Shown piece by piece: positions 11,340-22,576 of a DNA stretch of 64,000 nt. Both the position numbers and the translations under genes were made by a program. Origin of the DNA: Ectocarpus siliculosus (taxonomy: Eukaryota > Sar > Phaeophyceae > Ectocarpales > Ectocarpaceae); NCBI GenBank assembly GCA_000310025.1, contig FN649740.1, positions 3,711,774-3,775,773 of the forward strand, given 5' to 3'. A model generated the notes under the pieces. It did no database searches, had not been told where the DNA came from, and saw only the letters and a program-made list of their open reading frames with translations. Within the stretch, counting starts at the first letter, position 1; the number at the start of each line of letters is the position of its first letter.

Positions 11340-11603
11340 CACAGGAGGGGATACCCACGCCGTTTTTTTTTCTTTTTTTTGATCTTTTTGTCCCCACCTA
11401 CCTCCTGCGGTGCCTACCTGAGATATGTTTATCCCCGAGAAGGCACAGCAATCATCCCTTCCCTCGCGACGGTTGAGTCGAGGTCGATAATGAAGTCGAT
11501 CAAGTTTACTAGCAACGAGCTTTGCAGCATAGACCAGGACTCGAACCCATGACCTGGCCCTTAGTAGGCTGCGAGGATACCCACTAGGCCACCGGAGCGA
11601 CCT
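11340..11603 (-). mobile_element. tRNA-derived SINE, minus strand
   Basis: On the minus strand the head (11603 to about 11530) carries TGGCCTAGTGG, a good A box, and GGGTTCGAGTCC, an exact B box. The stems pair poorly, so it is not a functional tRNA. The body (GCTGCAAAGCTCGTTG, GTCGCGAGGGAAGGGAT, CACCGCAGGAGG) matches 46590-46750. The 3' end (CCCCTCCTGTG) is shared with the copies at 23878-24175 and 25190-25445. This defines one SINE family in the window. Confidence 0.75.
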
Positions 11604-12039
11604 TTGTACAGCCCCAACCCTCTATTTGGAGCCAAAACCTTGAATAGTTAGATCTGGGTCTCAATCCAAGATAATGATATTCGGCCCCCGAATCAGGAAA
11701 AATATATTTACATGTTTTTAATTTGTTAGCGGCCTAACCTTGAGGTCTTACAGTTACGGTAGGAGACTGCGATGACTCAAGGGGAATGTCAGTTCAGGAC
11801 GGGGAACTAACTACCTGAAAAGAACCACCTCCATTTTGAACGCTGGATTTGGATTGCCAGCAGACAGCAGGCTAGGTGAACATAGACCATTACTCAAGGT
11901 AGGTGCCGCCCGCATCACCATAGTACGCCATCGAACTGCCAAGGGTCCGTCAGCAAAGTCTGATCTTGACTTCGACGCACAACGATGCAGTTGGTTCCTG
12001 GTACCAGCAAGATGCATCCCATTCGGAAACATTGGCTCA
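11604..12039. other. Intergenic, nothing recognised
   Basis: No coding or structural signal supported. Confidence 0.4.
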
Positions 12040-12290
12040 TGTGCTCAGGGTTGGCGGCGCAAGCAGCGCTAGCGGCGCATGTGCTCAGGATTGTCGGTAA
12101 CAGCTTGCGGGCGGCGGCAGGACGGATAGAAACAGCGCCTGGAACTGCCTCTGATGACACCGATATTTTTTCCGGCTATTATTTTTCTTCCGCCTCATCG
12201 GTATATGTTCCGACTTTGCTGCTGCTGTGAATGCATTCATATGCCTGCTCTGTTGCTCCAGCTGATGGGCTACACTAGTTCGCCCGATCC
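12040..12290 (-). repeat. Third copy of the 10.4-kb repeat, inverted
   Basis: Reverse complement of 10303-10545, with the same order of blocks (CAGCTGATGGGCTA, TGAATGCATTC, GATAGAAACAGC). It ends just before the assembly gap. Confidence 0.65.
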
Positions 12291-12331
12291 GCCAGTGTAG
12301 TGCACATGATCCTTTGCTGGGTGGTCCGGTG

Positions 12332-12730
12332 NNNNNNNNNNNNNNNNNNNNNNNNNNNNNNNNNNNNNNNNNNNNNNNNNNNNNNNNNNNNNNNNNNNNN
12401 NNNNNNNNNNNNNNNNNNNNNNNNNNNNNNNNNNNNNNNNNNNNNNNNNNNNNNNNNNNNNNNNNNNNNNNNNNNNNNNNNNNNNNNNNNNNNNNNNNNN
12501 NNNNNNNNNNNNNNNNNNNNNNNNNNNNNNNNNNNNNNNNNNNNNNNNNNNNNNNNNNNNNNNNNNNNNNNNNNNNNNNNNNNNNNNNNNNNNNNNNNNN
12601 NNNNNNNNNNNNNNNNNNNNNNNNNNNNNNNNNNNNNNNNNNNNNNNNNNNNNNNNNNNNNNNNNNNNNNNNNNNNNNNNNNNNNNNNNNNNNNNNNNNN
12701 NNNNNNNNNNNNNNNNNNNNNNNNNNNNNN
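12332..12730. other. Assembly gap (399 N)
   Basis: A run of 399 N. The odd length suggests an estimated gap size. Open frames spanning it are artefacts. Confidence 0.99.
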
Positions 12731-14136
12731 ACCACGGGACACTTTTTTGGCCAAAACAATTGCAATCTCGAGGTCTAACAGTCGTGAAGTACTTTTCGTG
12801 ACTTTACGATCAGCATACATCGCGCTATGCATAGCACCCTGCAAAGCGAATCGAGCATCACTATGTTCCACACTTGAGTACGCCGTGGAAGGTGTGCTCA
12901 GGCACTTCAAAAACTGACCATGGAAACAGAGTTGCCCAAATTGTGGATATGATACCGCTGCGTTTTACTGGTTTAGCAAGATTATACTAGTAGACTTCCT
13001 GAAAAACAAACAACGAGGGTTAGAACTCGGTTTTTTTGGGGGTTAAAAGGATATCTTCATCCAAAAAGATCCCTCACTTTAGTTTCCACAAACGCACTCC
13101 AATCAAGTCACACTTGTTCGAAAAAACACGGCGGGTCAATGTACGAGAGTTCACTAGACGCCAGTGAAACTTCGCCTACGAAGTACGCAGACAGTCGTTG
13201 TCTGGGTATGGTTATAGCACACCACGTGGTTATCACACGCTCAACGTACTGCACCTCGGAAAAACGTGGCTGGTGATCAAAGGAAGAAAACAACCAGGCA
13301 GCATCGCAGGTGACGCTGAAACGAACCCCTTGTTAGTCTTATTAATGTTGCATTTGAGAGACAGTTTGAAACGCCGCGTTCGCAGTTGACACTGGTGAAC
13401 TGATTCATGGGTATTGTTGTCGTAATGGTCAACTCTGGACTCATTCGAACAGGGATAGGGACTCCCAAACAATGGCATCTCTGTTTTGAAACGTTGAGAC
13501 TCTTGCTCTGGGCATTATTGGCGTTAGTTTTCACACGCTGTAAGATGCCCCCCTCGACCCTTATGATATTAATGCGATGAGAAGTTCTTTTTGATTTCAC
13601 TGACCGGCATAAGACTACATCTGTAACCGCAATATCCAAACGGCAAGTCCGCGGCATATGTGTCCAGAAACTTAAAATCAAGCAAACACACACACCTGCT
13701 GGGCACTCGTTTAGCAAGCAAACACATGTAAGCTCGCCTCAGAAGTTCAAGGCAATGCCAGCTGCTGTAAGCAAATTGACTTCGGTCAAACCACGTTTTG
13801 CTTACCCCTCTCTGAGTGAGAATTTGCTACTATGATCACCTTGACTTCAGTGGTATTCAAAATTAAAAACTTTTCTTACCCATCATGCAGCAAGAATTGG
13901 TGCTCAAAGCATGCAGATAAGCCACACCAAAAAGCAGCTGCACGAGAGGCTATGTATATCCCACCAAGAGTCCCGTCCCAAAGCTGAATAGATCTAGCAG
14001 GGTCAAATGCGCGACAAATCTTACGTCGGCACGGAGATGATTCACGCCCAAAGCTTGTGGAACGTGTGGCAGCAGTCCTCCTCCACTTTCCACCGCATTT
14101 TCGGGGTTCAACGTTTTCGCCAGAGCAATGACGCTA
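12731..14136. other. Intergenic, nothing recognised
   Basis: Several short frames occur on both strands, none with a recognisable motif or paired splice sites. Confidence 0.4.
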
Positions 14137-14245
14137 CTGGTCCCCCCGGTAGTCTAGTAGGTATCCTCGTAAACCTTCGGGTGGTCAGGGTCTGGGGTTC
14201 TAATCCCGGCGTAAGCGAGTTTTTTTTTCAAAATGAGTTTTTCTC
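14137..14245 (+). mobile_element. tRNA-derived SINE head (partial)
   Basis: CCGGTAGTCTAGTAGGTATC gives an A box and GGGGTTCTAATCCCGG a B box, spaced as in a tRNA. The head resembles those at 11603 (minus) and 23878 (plus). The acceptor stem does not pair, so a functional tRNA is unlikely. The body beyond 14215 is not clearly that of the other copies. Confidence 0.55.
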
Positions 14246-14595
14246 TCGCTTCCGTTCCTGACCTGGGTGGAAAGCCCTAGTTCGTGCGTACACAGAGGGA
14301 AGAAAGTGCTGCACTCTTCTCCCATTAAAAATCGAAGGCAACGTACCGCAGGATGGGTGAGTAGGGAGAGGAGTCCTTCTGTGTGACCAAGGGTTGGAGT
14401 AAACGGCCCAACTGAGTGCTGCGAGCTATGATTTGAAGTAAAGACGAAAACAAGCAAAAAAATGATGTGAACCACACTCAAAAAGTATAGATACGTATTC
14501 ACCGCAAGATGGCGCTCGTCTCCTCAAATGTTACTTGCACCGTCCCGGTGTTGATGTCGCTCAACTCTCCGCCGGATAGCGGAGAGATCTCGGCA

Positions 14596-15726
14596 CGGTA
14601 GTGATGAGATCGCGCAATCCCCCGCCTGAAAGCGGAGAGATTTATTTATCTTGCGTGCACACCGCGAATAAGTTGGATGAATGCCGCCTATCGCCGTGGC
14701 AGTCCTCCCAAACGCCAGACTTGGCAGTTTCCCCCCCCGGTGCTGTGCAGAACCAACACAGCTCCGCACGCGCGCTCGGCCAGGCAACAACTACGCATCC
14801 AGAGCCCCTATCCCCAGCTTTCCCAGCTACCCTGTTTCTTAGGTCTCGTGGTATCGCACGATTGTTTCTTATTCTGTGGCGTGGATTGAGGTGTATTTCT
14901 TAACCCATTTTTCATATTTAACGAAAATTTAAACTCTTGTTTGGTATTGAAATATTTCTTTACAGCGGACCCGTTCTGTAGTGTAGTCGGTCCACGGCAG
15001 AACACTCGGGGCCACGTGGCATGCATGCATTTTGGTTCTTTTCGTGTGTGCAGAAGTCGTGCAATACATTCATCTACGAGGTTTGCATCTCTACAGGGGT
15101 TCAGACCTTTTTCGGATAGCAATGAGATCAATCTCCCACGGGCGGCGGTGATTACGAGGTTTACTCCGTCGGTTCCGTAATATTAATTTTCATGCATGCA
15201 TGTATTCTCCCACGAGAATGGTTACTTTGTGACCTCGGGGCCTTTTTTATTTGTGTTTCCTTAAGTGAGTTTGGGCTGCCGCATGCCAGTTGCGTGCTGT
15301 TAACATCTGTATCGCTTTGTGTCGGATCGTTCCCAGTTAGTTGTGTGCTGCAGAGTGAACGAAGAGTACATATCCTCACTGCTCCGACTCGGTTTGTTTC
15401 GGGCTGTTTACAACTCTGCTGGTATGTTTCTTTCATTGGCCGTATACGATGCCCTCGAGAATCGAGTGGGTGTGAAGTGCACGTATGGAGGGGAAGATTT
15501 GAGCTGACTGTTGATCCCTTACATTCTTTGAGGCTACCATCGGATGCACACGTCAAGGGGCGGACTCAAGAGGTGTACATTGTTGCCTCGCTGAGCGCGC
15601 TCTGCACTGCACCAAGAGGGGCTCGCTGTCACGGCAAGGCGGCATTCATAAACAACCTCTACGCGGTGAGCACGCAAGACAAACTCTCGCTGCTAGGCGG
15701 GGGTTGTGCGATCTCATCACTGCCGT
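14596..15726. mobile_element. Element with long diverged inverted repeats
   Basis: The left arm (14596-14790) is homologous to the reverse complement of 15580-15726. Shared blocks in matching order are GTGATGAGATCGC, CCCCCGCCT, TCTTGCGTGC, ATGAATGCCGCCT, GCGCGCTC and AGGCAACAA. The arms are about 150-195 bp with substitutions and small gaps. The 790-bp interior has an open plus-strand frame (about 15192-15758) with no recognised family; I treat it as non-coding. It is probably a non-autonomous DNA transposon or fold-back element. Confidence 0.6.
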
Positions 15727-15739
15727 TCCGTTGCAGCCC

Positions 15740-16256
15740 ACGGAAAATAAAAAAATGATGCCGACCGCAAAACAACCGCTATCTTGACACATTTGCTGCT
15801 CACTGACAGCGCCACCACAGGTGCTACCAGCACTGACAGCGGATCGCCACGAAACTGGCAGATCAACCGTCCTTCGTGACTTCGCCACAGAGCAGAAGGA
15901 GAACCACCGAGCTCAATGCAAAAATCTAGAGTTTGGGATCAGCATCATATCGCTCGCCAAGGGTCCGCAAAGGTCATCCAGAATCGACACCAACTGCCTA
16001 ACAACGGGAGTAGTTGGCAGCGGTGCAATAGGCGGGTGGAAAAAAGAATCGGCCACGTCTCCATTTTTATGTCGTCACCGAGCCTCTGGCCGGACTTTGC
16101 AGCGCTGTCGCGGTCCAGAAAGTACATGAAAATCGCTGGCGTTCGGGAGCAGTGTAGTTTTAGGCACTACAGATTGCGATGCCGTGATCGAAAATTTGGA
16201 TCGATACTAACAGCGAGGGTTGTTCCAAAATAATCTCAAACTCCATAGGACAAGGA
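15740..16256. other. Intergenic, nothing recognised
   Basis: No gene or structural signal found. Confidence 0.4.
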
Positions 16257-16610
16257 GTATTTGTTGTTGTTGTTGTCTTCACATTAAAAACCGTTCCGAT
16301 CTCTCTCTACCTAGTACCTTCGTATGTCCGTACTGATCCAACCCTTGACGCGGCCGATTCCCGTGGTCACAGGTTAACTTACCCTAGAAAGGTACTCTCA
16401 AATAAACTGGCCCCGAGGTGTCCGCAAGTCAATAGAAATCAACGACAGATATTCTGGAGTCCTCCACTCCCTCTGCGCGCTATTCGCGGTATCAACTGAG
16501 ACTAGGAGTCACTATCATGGGCCGGAGAGAAAGAGATACACCCCCTTCACCCCCTTGGTTCAATCTTGATACTTCACAACGCAAGCATAGACAAGGCCAC
16601 CTGGCACAGT
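16257..16610 (-). mobile_element. LINE 3' UTR fragment (copy 3), minus strand
   Basis: Matches the 3' untranslated region and AAC tail of the LINE copies at 5012-6865 and 8818-9902, reaching only to the point just downstream of the stop codon. Minor differences from both copies are visible. This is a strongly 5'-truncated insertion. Confidence 0.8.
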
Positions 16611-16790
16611 AAGGCTGTGTCTTACGGTGTGATTATTTCACAGATTGTTTTTTTCTCTCGGGGGGGGTTGGCCTGCACGAAAAAAATATCCACATCCAAA
16701 CGACCTTCTTACGGTTCCTCGAGGTATATTTTTTTCTGAAGGGAAAAAAGAGGCTGATTCATGTTCTTGTGAGTCACAACATGCTTCAGT
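16611..16790. other. Spacer
   Basis: Nothing recognised. Confidence 0.3.
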
Positions 16791-16794
16791 ACAC

Positions 16795-17275
16795 GGTTTT
16801 GGCTCGTGTGCGACCAACAAGACACCGCTCATGGGTCGCCTGCAGAGGGCATGTGTATCATCGCACGCCAGTGGCTGCAGTTTGTGGATGTCGTCGGCCA
16901 AAGGCCTCTCTCTGATGGCATGCGTTTTTGACTGGTCGCGGGTGACACACGGAGCACACACGCGGCGGAACAAGAAAAAAGACCAAAACGTCAACACCGC
17001 AACACACTTTGGTTCACGTTTGCAGGCCGTGTGCAATCAAAACTGGACAACACGCTCTGTTTCTGGTACGCGAGCAGAGGGCATGAATATGAACACACGG
17101 CATTGGCTGCAGTTTGTGGATGTCGACGGCTTAAGGCCTCTCTTTGGCATGCGTTTTGAACTGGTCACACATGCAGCAGGCGGAAAAACGGCTCTTTTCG
17201 GCCCAAAGGCAAGAACGTCAGCAGAGCAATGTGGCAGGGTTGACGTTTTCGGCTCGTGTGCGGCCAACACGACGC
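16795..17275 (+). repeat. Imperfect direct repeat, period about 232 bp
   Basis: GCAGAGGGCATG followed by GGCTGCAGTTTGTGGATGTC occurs at 16842 and again at 17074, with GGCATGCGTTTT and CTGGTC following in both. CGGCTCGTGTGCGGCCAACA near 17248 echoes 16800. Roughly two units are present. A plus-strand frame is open across much of it, but the repeat explains the openness and I do not call a gene. Confidence 0.6.
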
Positions 17276-17339
17276 AGAACGCCCTGAATTTTAGATACCT
17301 GCAGAAGGTTTGTGCATGACCTCATGATACTGGTCTCTG

Positions 17340-18110
17340 TTTGGCCAGCAGACGGTGTAGCTCCTCGTTCTGGCACGATCGGGGTGTGACCAGGGGGTAC
17401 CCCCAATTTCTAACGGCGATTGTCCAACAGGATCGCTGTTGGAAAATGGGCCAATTTTCTAACAGGCCGGCCGGAATTGCTGTTGGAAACTGCCCTGTTG
17501 ATTTTGGGCTGTTGGAAAATGCCATTTTCCTACCCGTAAGACGCCCAAATTATTTTTTATGGCTCAGAAAAGGACCCCCCTCCCAAATCCAATCCGGAAA
17601 TAATCGCACACGTAAGACTCAGCCTAAGGAAAGAGAAAATAAAATGAAAATAAATTGAAAAAGAGCGAGGACAAAAAAGGCACCAGGCCGAAAATAACAA
17701 GAAATAAGAGGCAGAAAAAGGCGAGACACCGTTTAATCGTGTTACAGCGGCTACGGTTTAACAGAAAGATGTTTAACAGAAAAAGTCTGGGTGAACTGGC
17801 TTGGCACGGTCAAAATCAGTTTAACAGAAAAATTGTCTTTTTTCCGAGATTTTCTGTGAAATGGAGCTTCTGGAGGCCGCGTCACGCAGCCAGTAATTCG
17901 TCCAGTGGGTGATTGGTTGGATTTTCTCTTGGATGCTGGAGCATCCGTGGGCTCGGGTTGTAGTTCCACAAGAACTGTAGCACATCTTTAACAAGGCAAC
18001 AAAAGTACAGAGGTCTGACGCGTGATTTGTTTCCTGATACTTTTCTACTAAGGGCGTGATATTTCACTTTAACAGAGGGATTTTGGGTTGTCACCACCCA
18101 ATGTTAAACA
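17340..18110. other. Intergenic with short local repeats
   Basis: Contains small local repeats: GTTGGAAA-type units at 17400-17530 and GTTTAACAGAAA at 17755-17835. No gene recognised. Confidence 0.4.
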
Positions 18111-18124
18111 GTATATTCATAGTC

Positions 18125-18400
18125 AGCTCACTGGTCTAACGGTGTAAGTTTATCAAATAAAAGATATATGCTCAGTTCATTAGCACTCGGCTGCATCACT
18201 TTTGGATTTTACGGCTTTCATTCACTGGGATTGAGAGTAGAGATCTCCGGGGACGGACCCCTCGCCAGACGCTGATGGAAGAGAACTTGATGGTTGTTGG
18301 GAAAGTGACCAGCCGGGATTCGAACCCGTGCGTGCATCCTGTAACGCCAATTGTTAAACCATTAGAGTCAGTCAGCGACTTTATCAAATAATGGAAACCC
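18125..18400 (-). mobile_element. tRNA-headed short element, minus strand
   Basis: On the minus strand a head at about 18392-18300 carries CTAATGGTTTAAC and the B box GGGTTCGAATCCCG. The body (CATCAGCGTCTGGCGAGGGG, CTCAATCCCAGTGA) follows and ends near 18128 in an ACTGGTCTAACGGTG-like terminus. The same body lies in opposite orientation at 18425-18550, so two copies stand head to head. Confidence 0.6.
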
Positions 18401-18424
18401 GCACGAAATACCGGCTGGATCTTT

Positions 18425-18613
18425 TTTCTTTGCAGGAAGTGAACCTAGAACCATCAGCGTCTGGCGAGGGGTCCGTTCCCGGAGATCCCTACTATCAATC
18501 CCAGTGATTAAAAGCCATAAACCCATGTGATCCAGCGCATATATTTTATTTGATAAAGTTACACCATTAGACCAGTCAGCGCTGACTGGTCTAATGGTGT
18601 AACTTTATCAAAT
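18425..18613 (+). mobile_element. Second copy of the element, ending in the palindrome
   Basis: The body CATCAGCGTCTGGCGAGGGG through CAATCCCAGTGA is repeated on the plus strand with a few substitutions. It runs into the terminal sequence that forms the left arm of the perfect palindrome at 18548-18613. No tRNA-like head is present on this copy. Confidence 0.6.
18548..18613. repeat. Perfect 66-bp palindrome
   Basis: Two 33-base arms without spacer: 18548-18580 is the exact reverse complement of 18581-18613. The centre reads CAGTCAGC/GCTGACTG. The arm is the terminal sequence of the flanking short element, so the palindrome probably arose where two element ends were joined head to head or by hairpin repair. 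Confidence 0.9.
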
Positions 18614-19927
18614 TTGATTGTAGCTGTCACGGATATACAAAAATGGCCATTTTCTATGGGCTAAAACGCAGGTGCGTGCCAAGATATCTCCAAATTTTCG
18701 GTGGGGGATTGAAGGAGATCATCACTGGGACGGTTCTTGTGCGTCTAGCCTTTGACCGTGTATTTCATATTGTGTTCGTGATAAGTTGAACATCGAAAAT
18801 GCGGCGGAATGTCGAGGAGGGTAGCGCATGGCATGTCCTCTACAGCCTTTGCCGTATTGTGTATGTATGGAGTTTATGGGGTCGACTAGACGAAAAACTT
18901 CGTGGTAGACTTGGTGGAACGAATCCGAACAACACATTATCAAAACAAATAAGTTTGCATATTCCGTTCTTTGGCGGAACGTCTATATATCTTTGCGTGT
19001 GCGGTTGCCTGAGCATTTAGGTCTCGAGGACTTGTTTTTTTTTGTGCAGGGTTGAGTTACGTCGAGGCAGCTGTATTATGCCGTAGTGGACCCGCAAGAG
19101 TATGCACTCCTGTACGCGTCTGGTCGCTTGCTGCTCGCGCACCAACGGGAGCGGCCCGCAAACCGGGGGGTTCTCCGCCACCGCTTCCGACCGCTGAGCT
19201 ATGAGCGGAGACAGATCTCGACACGAAGTGACAGTTTGCGACACGACCGGGTTGAAACGTTTGAAACAGTTGGCGATGTGCGCGCGACCGCGAGAGAGGA
19301 GAGACCAAGAGGACTAGAGACCAACAAGCATGCGCCCTTTTGGTAAGACATACATGCGGGCATGGGATGAACACAAATTTGCACCGCGAGCAGCAGGGCA
19401 AAGAGGTTGGACCGGAAAGGAAGGTATTCTCGTCCTCACGATGCAAATACACTCATAAGTCACAACGTGCGCCAGAGGCATCACAGTAAACACCACGGAA
19501 CAAACTCGACGCTCCGCATGCCCCCTCGGCAAACAACAACCACATTCACCGCGAGCTCCTCGCACGCATGTGCCTGGTGCGTACAAGCTGGTCTGACCAA
19601 GAAGCTAACTTTCGTTCTGTCACGTCCCACTCTGCTGTTTCTACGAATTTAGACTTCAAATATGGTGGCTGCTCTTATAAGACCATAGGGCAAGAGCAGG
19701 TGCCGGAATATTTCGGGTCTGAGCTGATTTAGGAATATAATTATCAACTGGCGGCATGGTGGGGGATACTTCCTGTACGTTTCTCAGATCATGCTAAAAA
19801 TTACTGTGCATGTACCTGGGAACATCTCGAGAGGTTAGATGGTAGTTTCAAGGCTCACGGCAGCTTCCATCAGAAGTTATGGCCTCGCACAGAACCCGAT
19901 ACAACACACAAGAATATGAGTATATCG
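18614..19927. other. Intergenic, nothing recognised
   Basis: No supported gene. Frames on both strands at 19030-19650 lack any recognisable domain. Confidence 0.4.
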
Positions 19928-20193
19928 CGATTCCCACGCGTTTTTTTCGAATTAGAAGCTGGAATTCGGACACGGCATCCTCATGATGGAACAAATAAAA
20001 AAGCCACTGCGCCATGTGACGTTTTCTGTTTGTCTTCGACTTTTACGCATAGCAAATATTCCCGTGAATACTATTATCAGCCTTCATGAAAAAACAAAAT
20101 CGAAATGGCGCAGTGGCTTTTTTATTTGTTGTACTCATGCAGATGCCGTGTCAAACGGTCGGGTTTTTAATTCGAAAAAACCACGTGGGAAAT
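19928..20193. mobile_element. Fold-back (MITE-like) element
   Basis: The arm at 19928-20022 pairs with the reverse complement of 20102-20193. Shared blocks in order are TTCCCACG, TTTTTTCGAATTA, ACACGGCATC and AAATAAAAAAGCCACTGCGC. Arms are about 90 bp with a spacer of about 80 bp. There is no coding capacity, which fits a miniature inverted-repeat transposable element. Confidence 0.75.
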
Positions 20194-21770
20194 CCGCTCC
20201 AACCTTCAATTTTCGCTTTTTTGGTCGGACCAGCTTGTAGTAGTGGACACGAGAATGTCCCAAATACATTCAGTGCGATAAAGCGCTACGTGGTTGGTTG
20301 TGGACAGGAAACGAACATCTCTTCGTCACACCTCCAGGCCTGACAAGCCACAAAGATTTCCAGTTCCTAAACACAAACACACCGGAACCGTCCGCTCCGC
20401 TGGTGCAACCTGCTTCCCCTTCCGCACAAAACCACTGCCGAACTCATCGACTTCAGTGGCTGCGACAAGAAGCATTGCACAGCATCGCAGATAGACTACT
20501 GCAAGGCATTGAGTCGTCACCCATTCTCATTAACCCATATATGGGTGTTTGGGGGCCTAGTCTCCTCCCTTGCACCCTGGGAAGGCTGCCCCACGGGATC
20601 AACAGACGAAATTTGGTTCTGTTGTCGATAGGTGTCTATTCCAGGTGGCAGTGGCCGTGAAGAGAGAGCTGCAGCGTCGATATAGTCGTGCCTTTGGGGT
20701 GGCTGCCGCCTTGAGCGTAGAAAGATGTGCTCTGGCCTATCTTGGTGACGACGTTGTGGTATCAGTCCTTGGTCTATGCGCTGTGAAAAACACAACAACA
20801 CGGCCCAGGTTCACCAGATGATGAAGGTTCTTGGCGGTCAACCTATTCAGAAGTAAGCCTCTTCCGCGAGGTAGTGGAGATCTGCGAGGATACTCGCGAC
20901 TCGTGCAAGGTTGGCGGTTGAGACCTGTTATTCAAATCTCCTTTCCTACAAGCGGATGCTGTCCGAGGTATGCGATATGCGGCGACCAGAAACACCATTC
21001 CGAGCGGCCTCGGGGACACCAGCAGCCGGATGGCGTCGGTTACCAAGAAATGCCCGAACCCTCCTACGGTTACGCCCGGAGTTCGATTCTCCACATGCAT
21101 ACGTCTACCATGTAACAGGTGTGTTTTGGCTTTAGACGGTACGTTCGCATAGCGTCCTTACAAGCTCGTATCAGCGTATCAGGTTCAGCACTCACAGTTA
21201 CATTGAGGTTACAATTGTATTAGGCCAAAAAAGCGCCCGTGGTTCACGCAGTAGCAGCACACGACGACGGCATTCACTATTGTCAATAGTATCGTTTGCA
21301 AAAAAGGAACCCAACGAAATAAAACACAACGGCAAAACATCACCACTTGCTAAAAAAATGGTCAACCGCTTCCCCGCCGATCACCTCACCCAGCGCCCCT
21401 TGTCTCCCCACGCCCCCTAGCTCTCCTTGTTGCCCCACGCCCAGCACCCTGTCCTGCTCCACGCCGACGCCCAGTCACCGCGGGCTGCACGTTGCACCTT
21501 GTTGCCTCATCGTTTTTGAACATGTCCTGCGGCAGCTTCACACACCCACCCTTCTATCCGGAAACAGACGCGGTGTTGACGGACAGAACTACATGACTTG
21601 ATGGGACGGGTAGCCAAGCACGTTTAGGATCATTTCGTAGAATAGCTCCGATTGGGTCCTAGATATCTTGTCCTTTCTGCTACAGATCCGGAGTAGCCCC
21701 TACCACAGCGCCTGAGCTTCGGCATCTTAAAAAGAAAGAAGCTAAAAGAAGAATAAAAAAAAAGCAACGG
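20194..21770. other. Intergenic, nothing recognised
   Basis: Frames at 20298-20660 and 20831-21135 lack recognised motifs. A B-box-like GGAGTTCGATTCTCC near 21079 has no matching A box or foldable partner arms. No gene is called. Confidence 0.4.
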
Positions 21771-22300
21771 AGATGGGGCACTTACTTATTTTCTCCTTTC
21801 GGCAAACATTCATCGCCGGCGACCAAAAGGTACGGAGCTGCCAGGATGGCTCTGTTGAGCTCAGCCTTCTCGATAAGTTGATCTCCGAACGCAAGCGTCT
21901 TCGCAGTGGTCCCGGTGACTTGGCCTTGCGATCTAGCTCACGCCATAGGCCGTCTTGGTCACCTCTATGATGAGGAGCCCAACCTAGACAAGCGGCGTGC
22001 TGGCTTGGATATGTTTTTCTACCAAGCGAGCCGATGCGAGACCGTATTTTCGCTTTCCAAGTTCGTCCTTCCCCTCCCTCCGTGACCTATGCCCCCAACT
22101 CACCTTCCTCCTTGCTCTCCTGCTACTCTTTCTTCGAGTACTTGTCGCGGCTGTAACTTATCCTTGTCTCCCTCCTCTACGATCTGCGCAACTCCGCACG
22201 ATTGAACGACTTGCGGGTGTTTTTGACGACGGCGAGGGATTCGCGTTGCTTCACCAATGAGTTGAGAGTGTTGATTCGGAAGTTTTTGGCGCGTGGTCTG
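21770..22300 (-). other. Possible exon remnants, minus strand
   Basis: Two minus-strand stretches have a protein-like composition: about 21790-21900 (reading KTLAFGDQLIEKAELNRAIL) and about 22180-22300 (reading NSLVKQRESLAVVKNTRKSF). They lie downstream, on the same strand, of the coiled-coil frame at 22577-23090 and might be exons of the same former gene. I could not join them with confident splice sites, and no family was recognised. Confidence 0.25.
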
Positions 22301-22576
22301 CAAGATGCGGGCGGGAGAAATAAAAATTTACAATCGTATGAGTTGCGAGCGAAAGCAAAACAAGAGCGTTTTCTTTCAGGCGACAGATGACATCTTCTGC
22401 TGCGATCGTTGTTGGCCTGGTCAAAATGATGACGCGTAGGAAGCAGAGATGCAAACCCAGAGAGGAAAAAGCAAAACGAAAAGTAAGAAGAAAGTCGGTG
22501 GCCAGAGGTGAAAAATAAAGAGAAAGAAAATATGTCGTTCATCTTTTTAGTTAGAGCCTCGTGGGTCTTGTTCATC

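Noticed and set aside
11530-11603. Functional tRNA genes at 7210, 11603, 14137, 18392, 23878, 25445 and 45750.
   Set aside because: A and B boxes are present, but acceptor and other stems do not pair, and the heads are attached to repeated bodies; they are SINE-like.
12085-12917. Long frames at 12.1-12.9 kb.
   Set aside because: They exist only because the 399-N gap contains no stop codons.
15192-15758. A 188-codon plus-strand frame as a host gene.
   Set aside because: Cys/Leu/Ser-rich composition without domains, overlapping one arm of an inverted-repeat element; likely chance.
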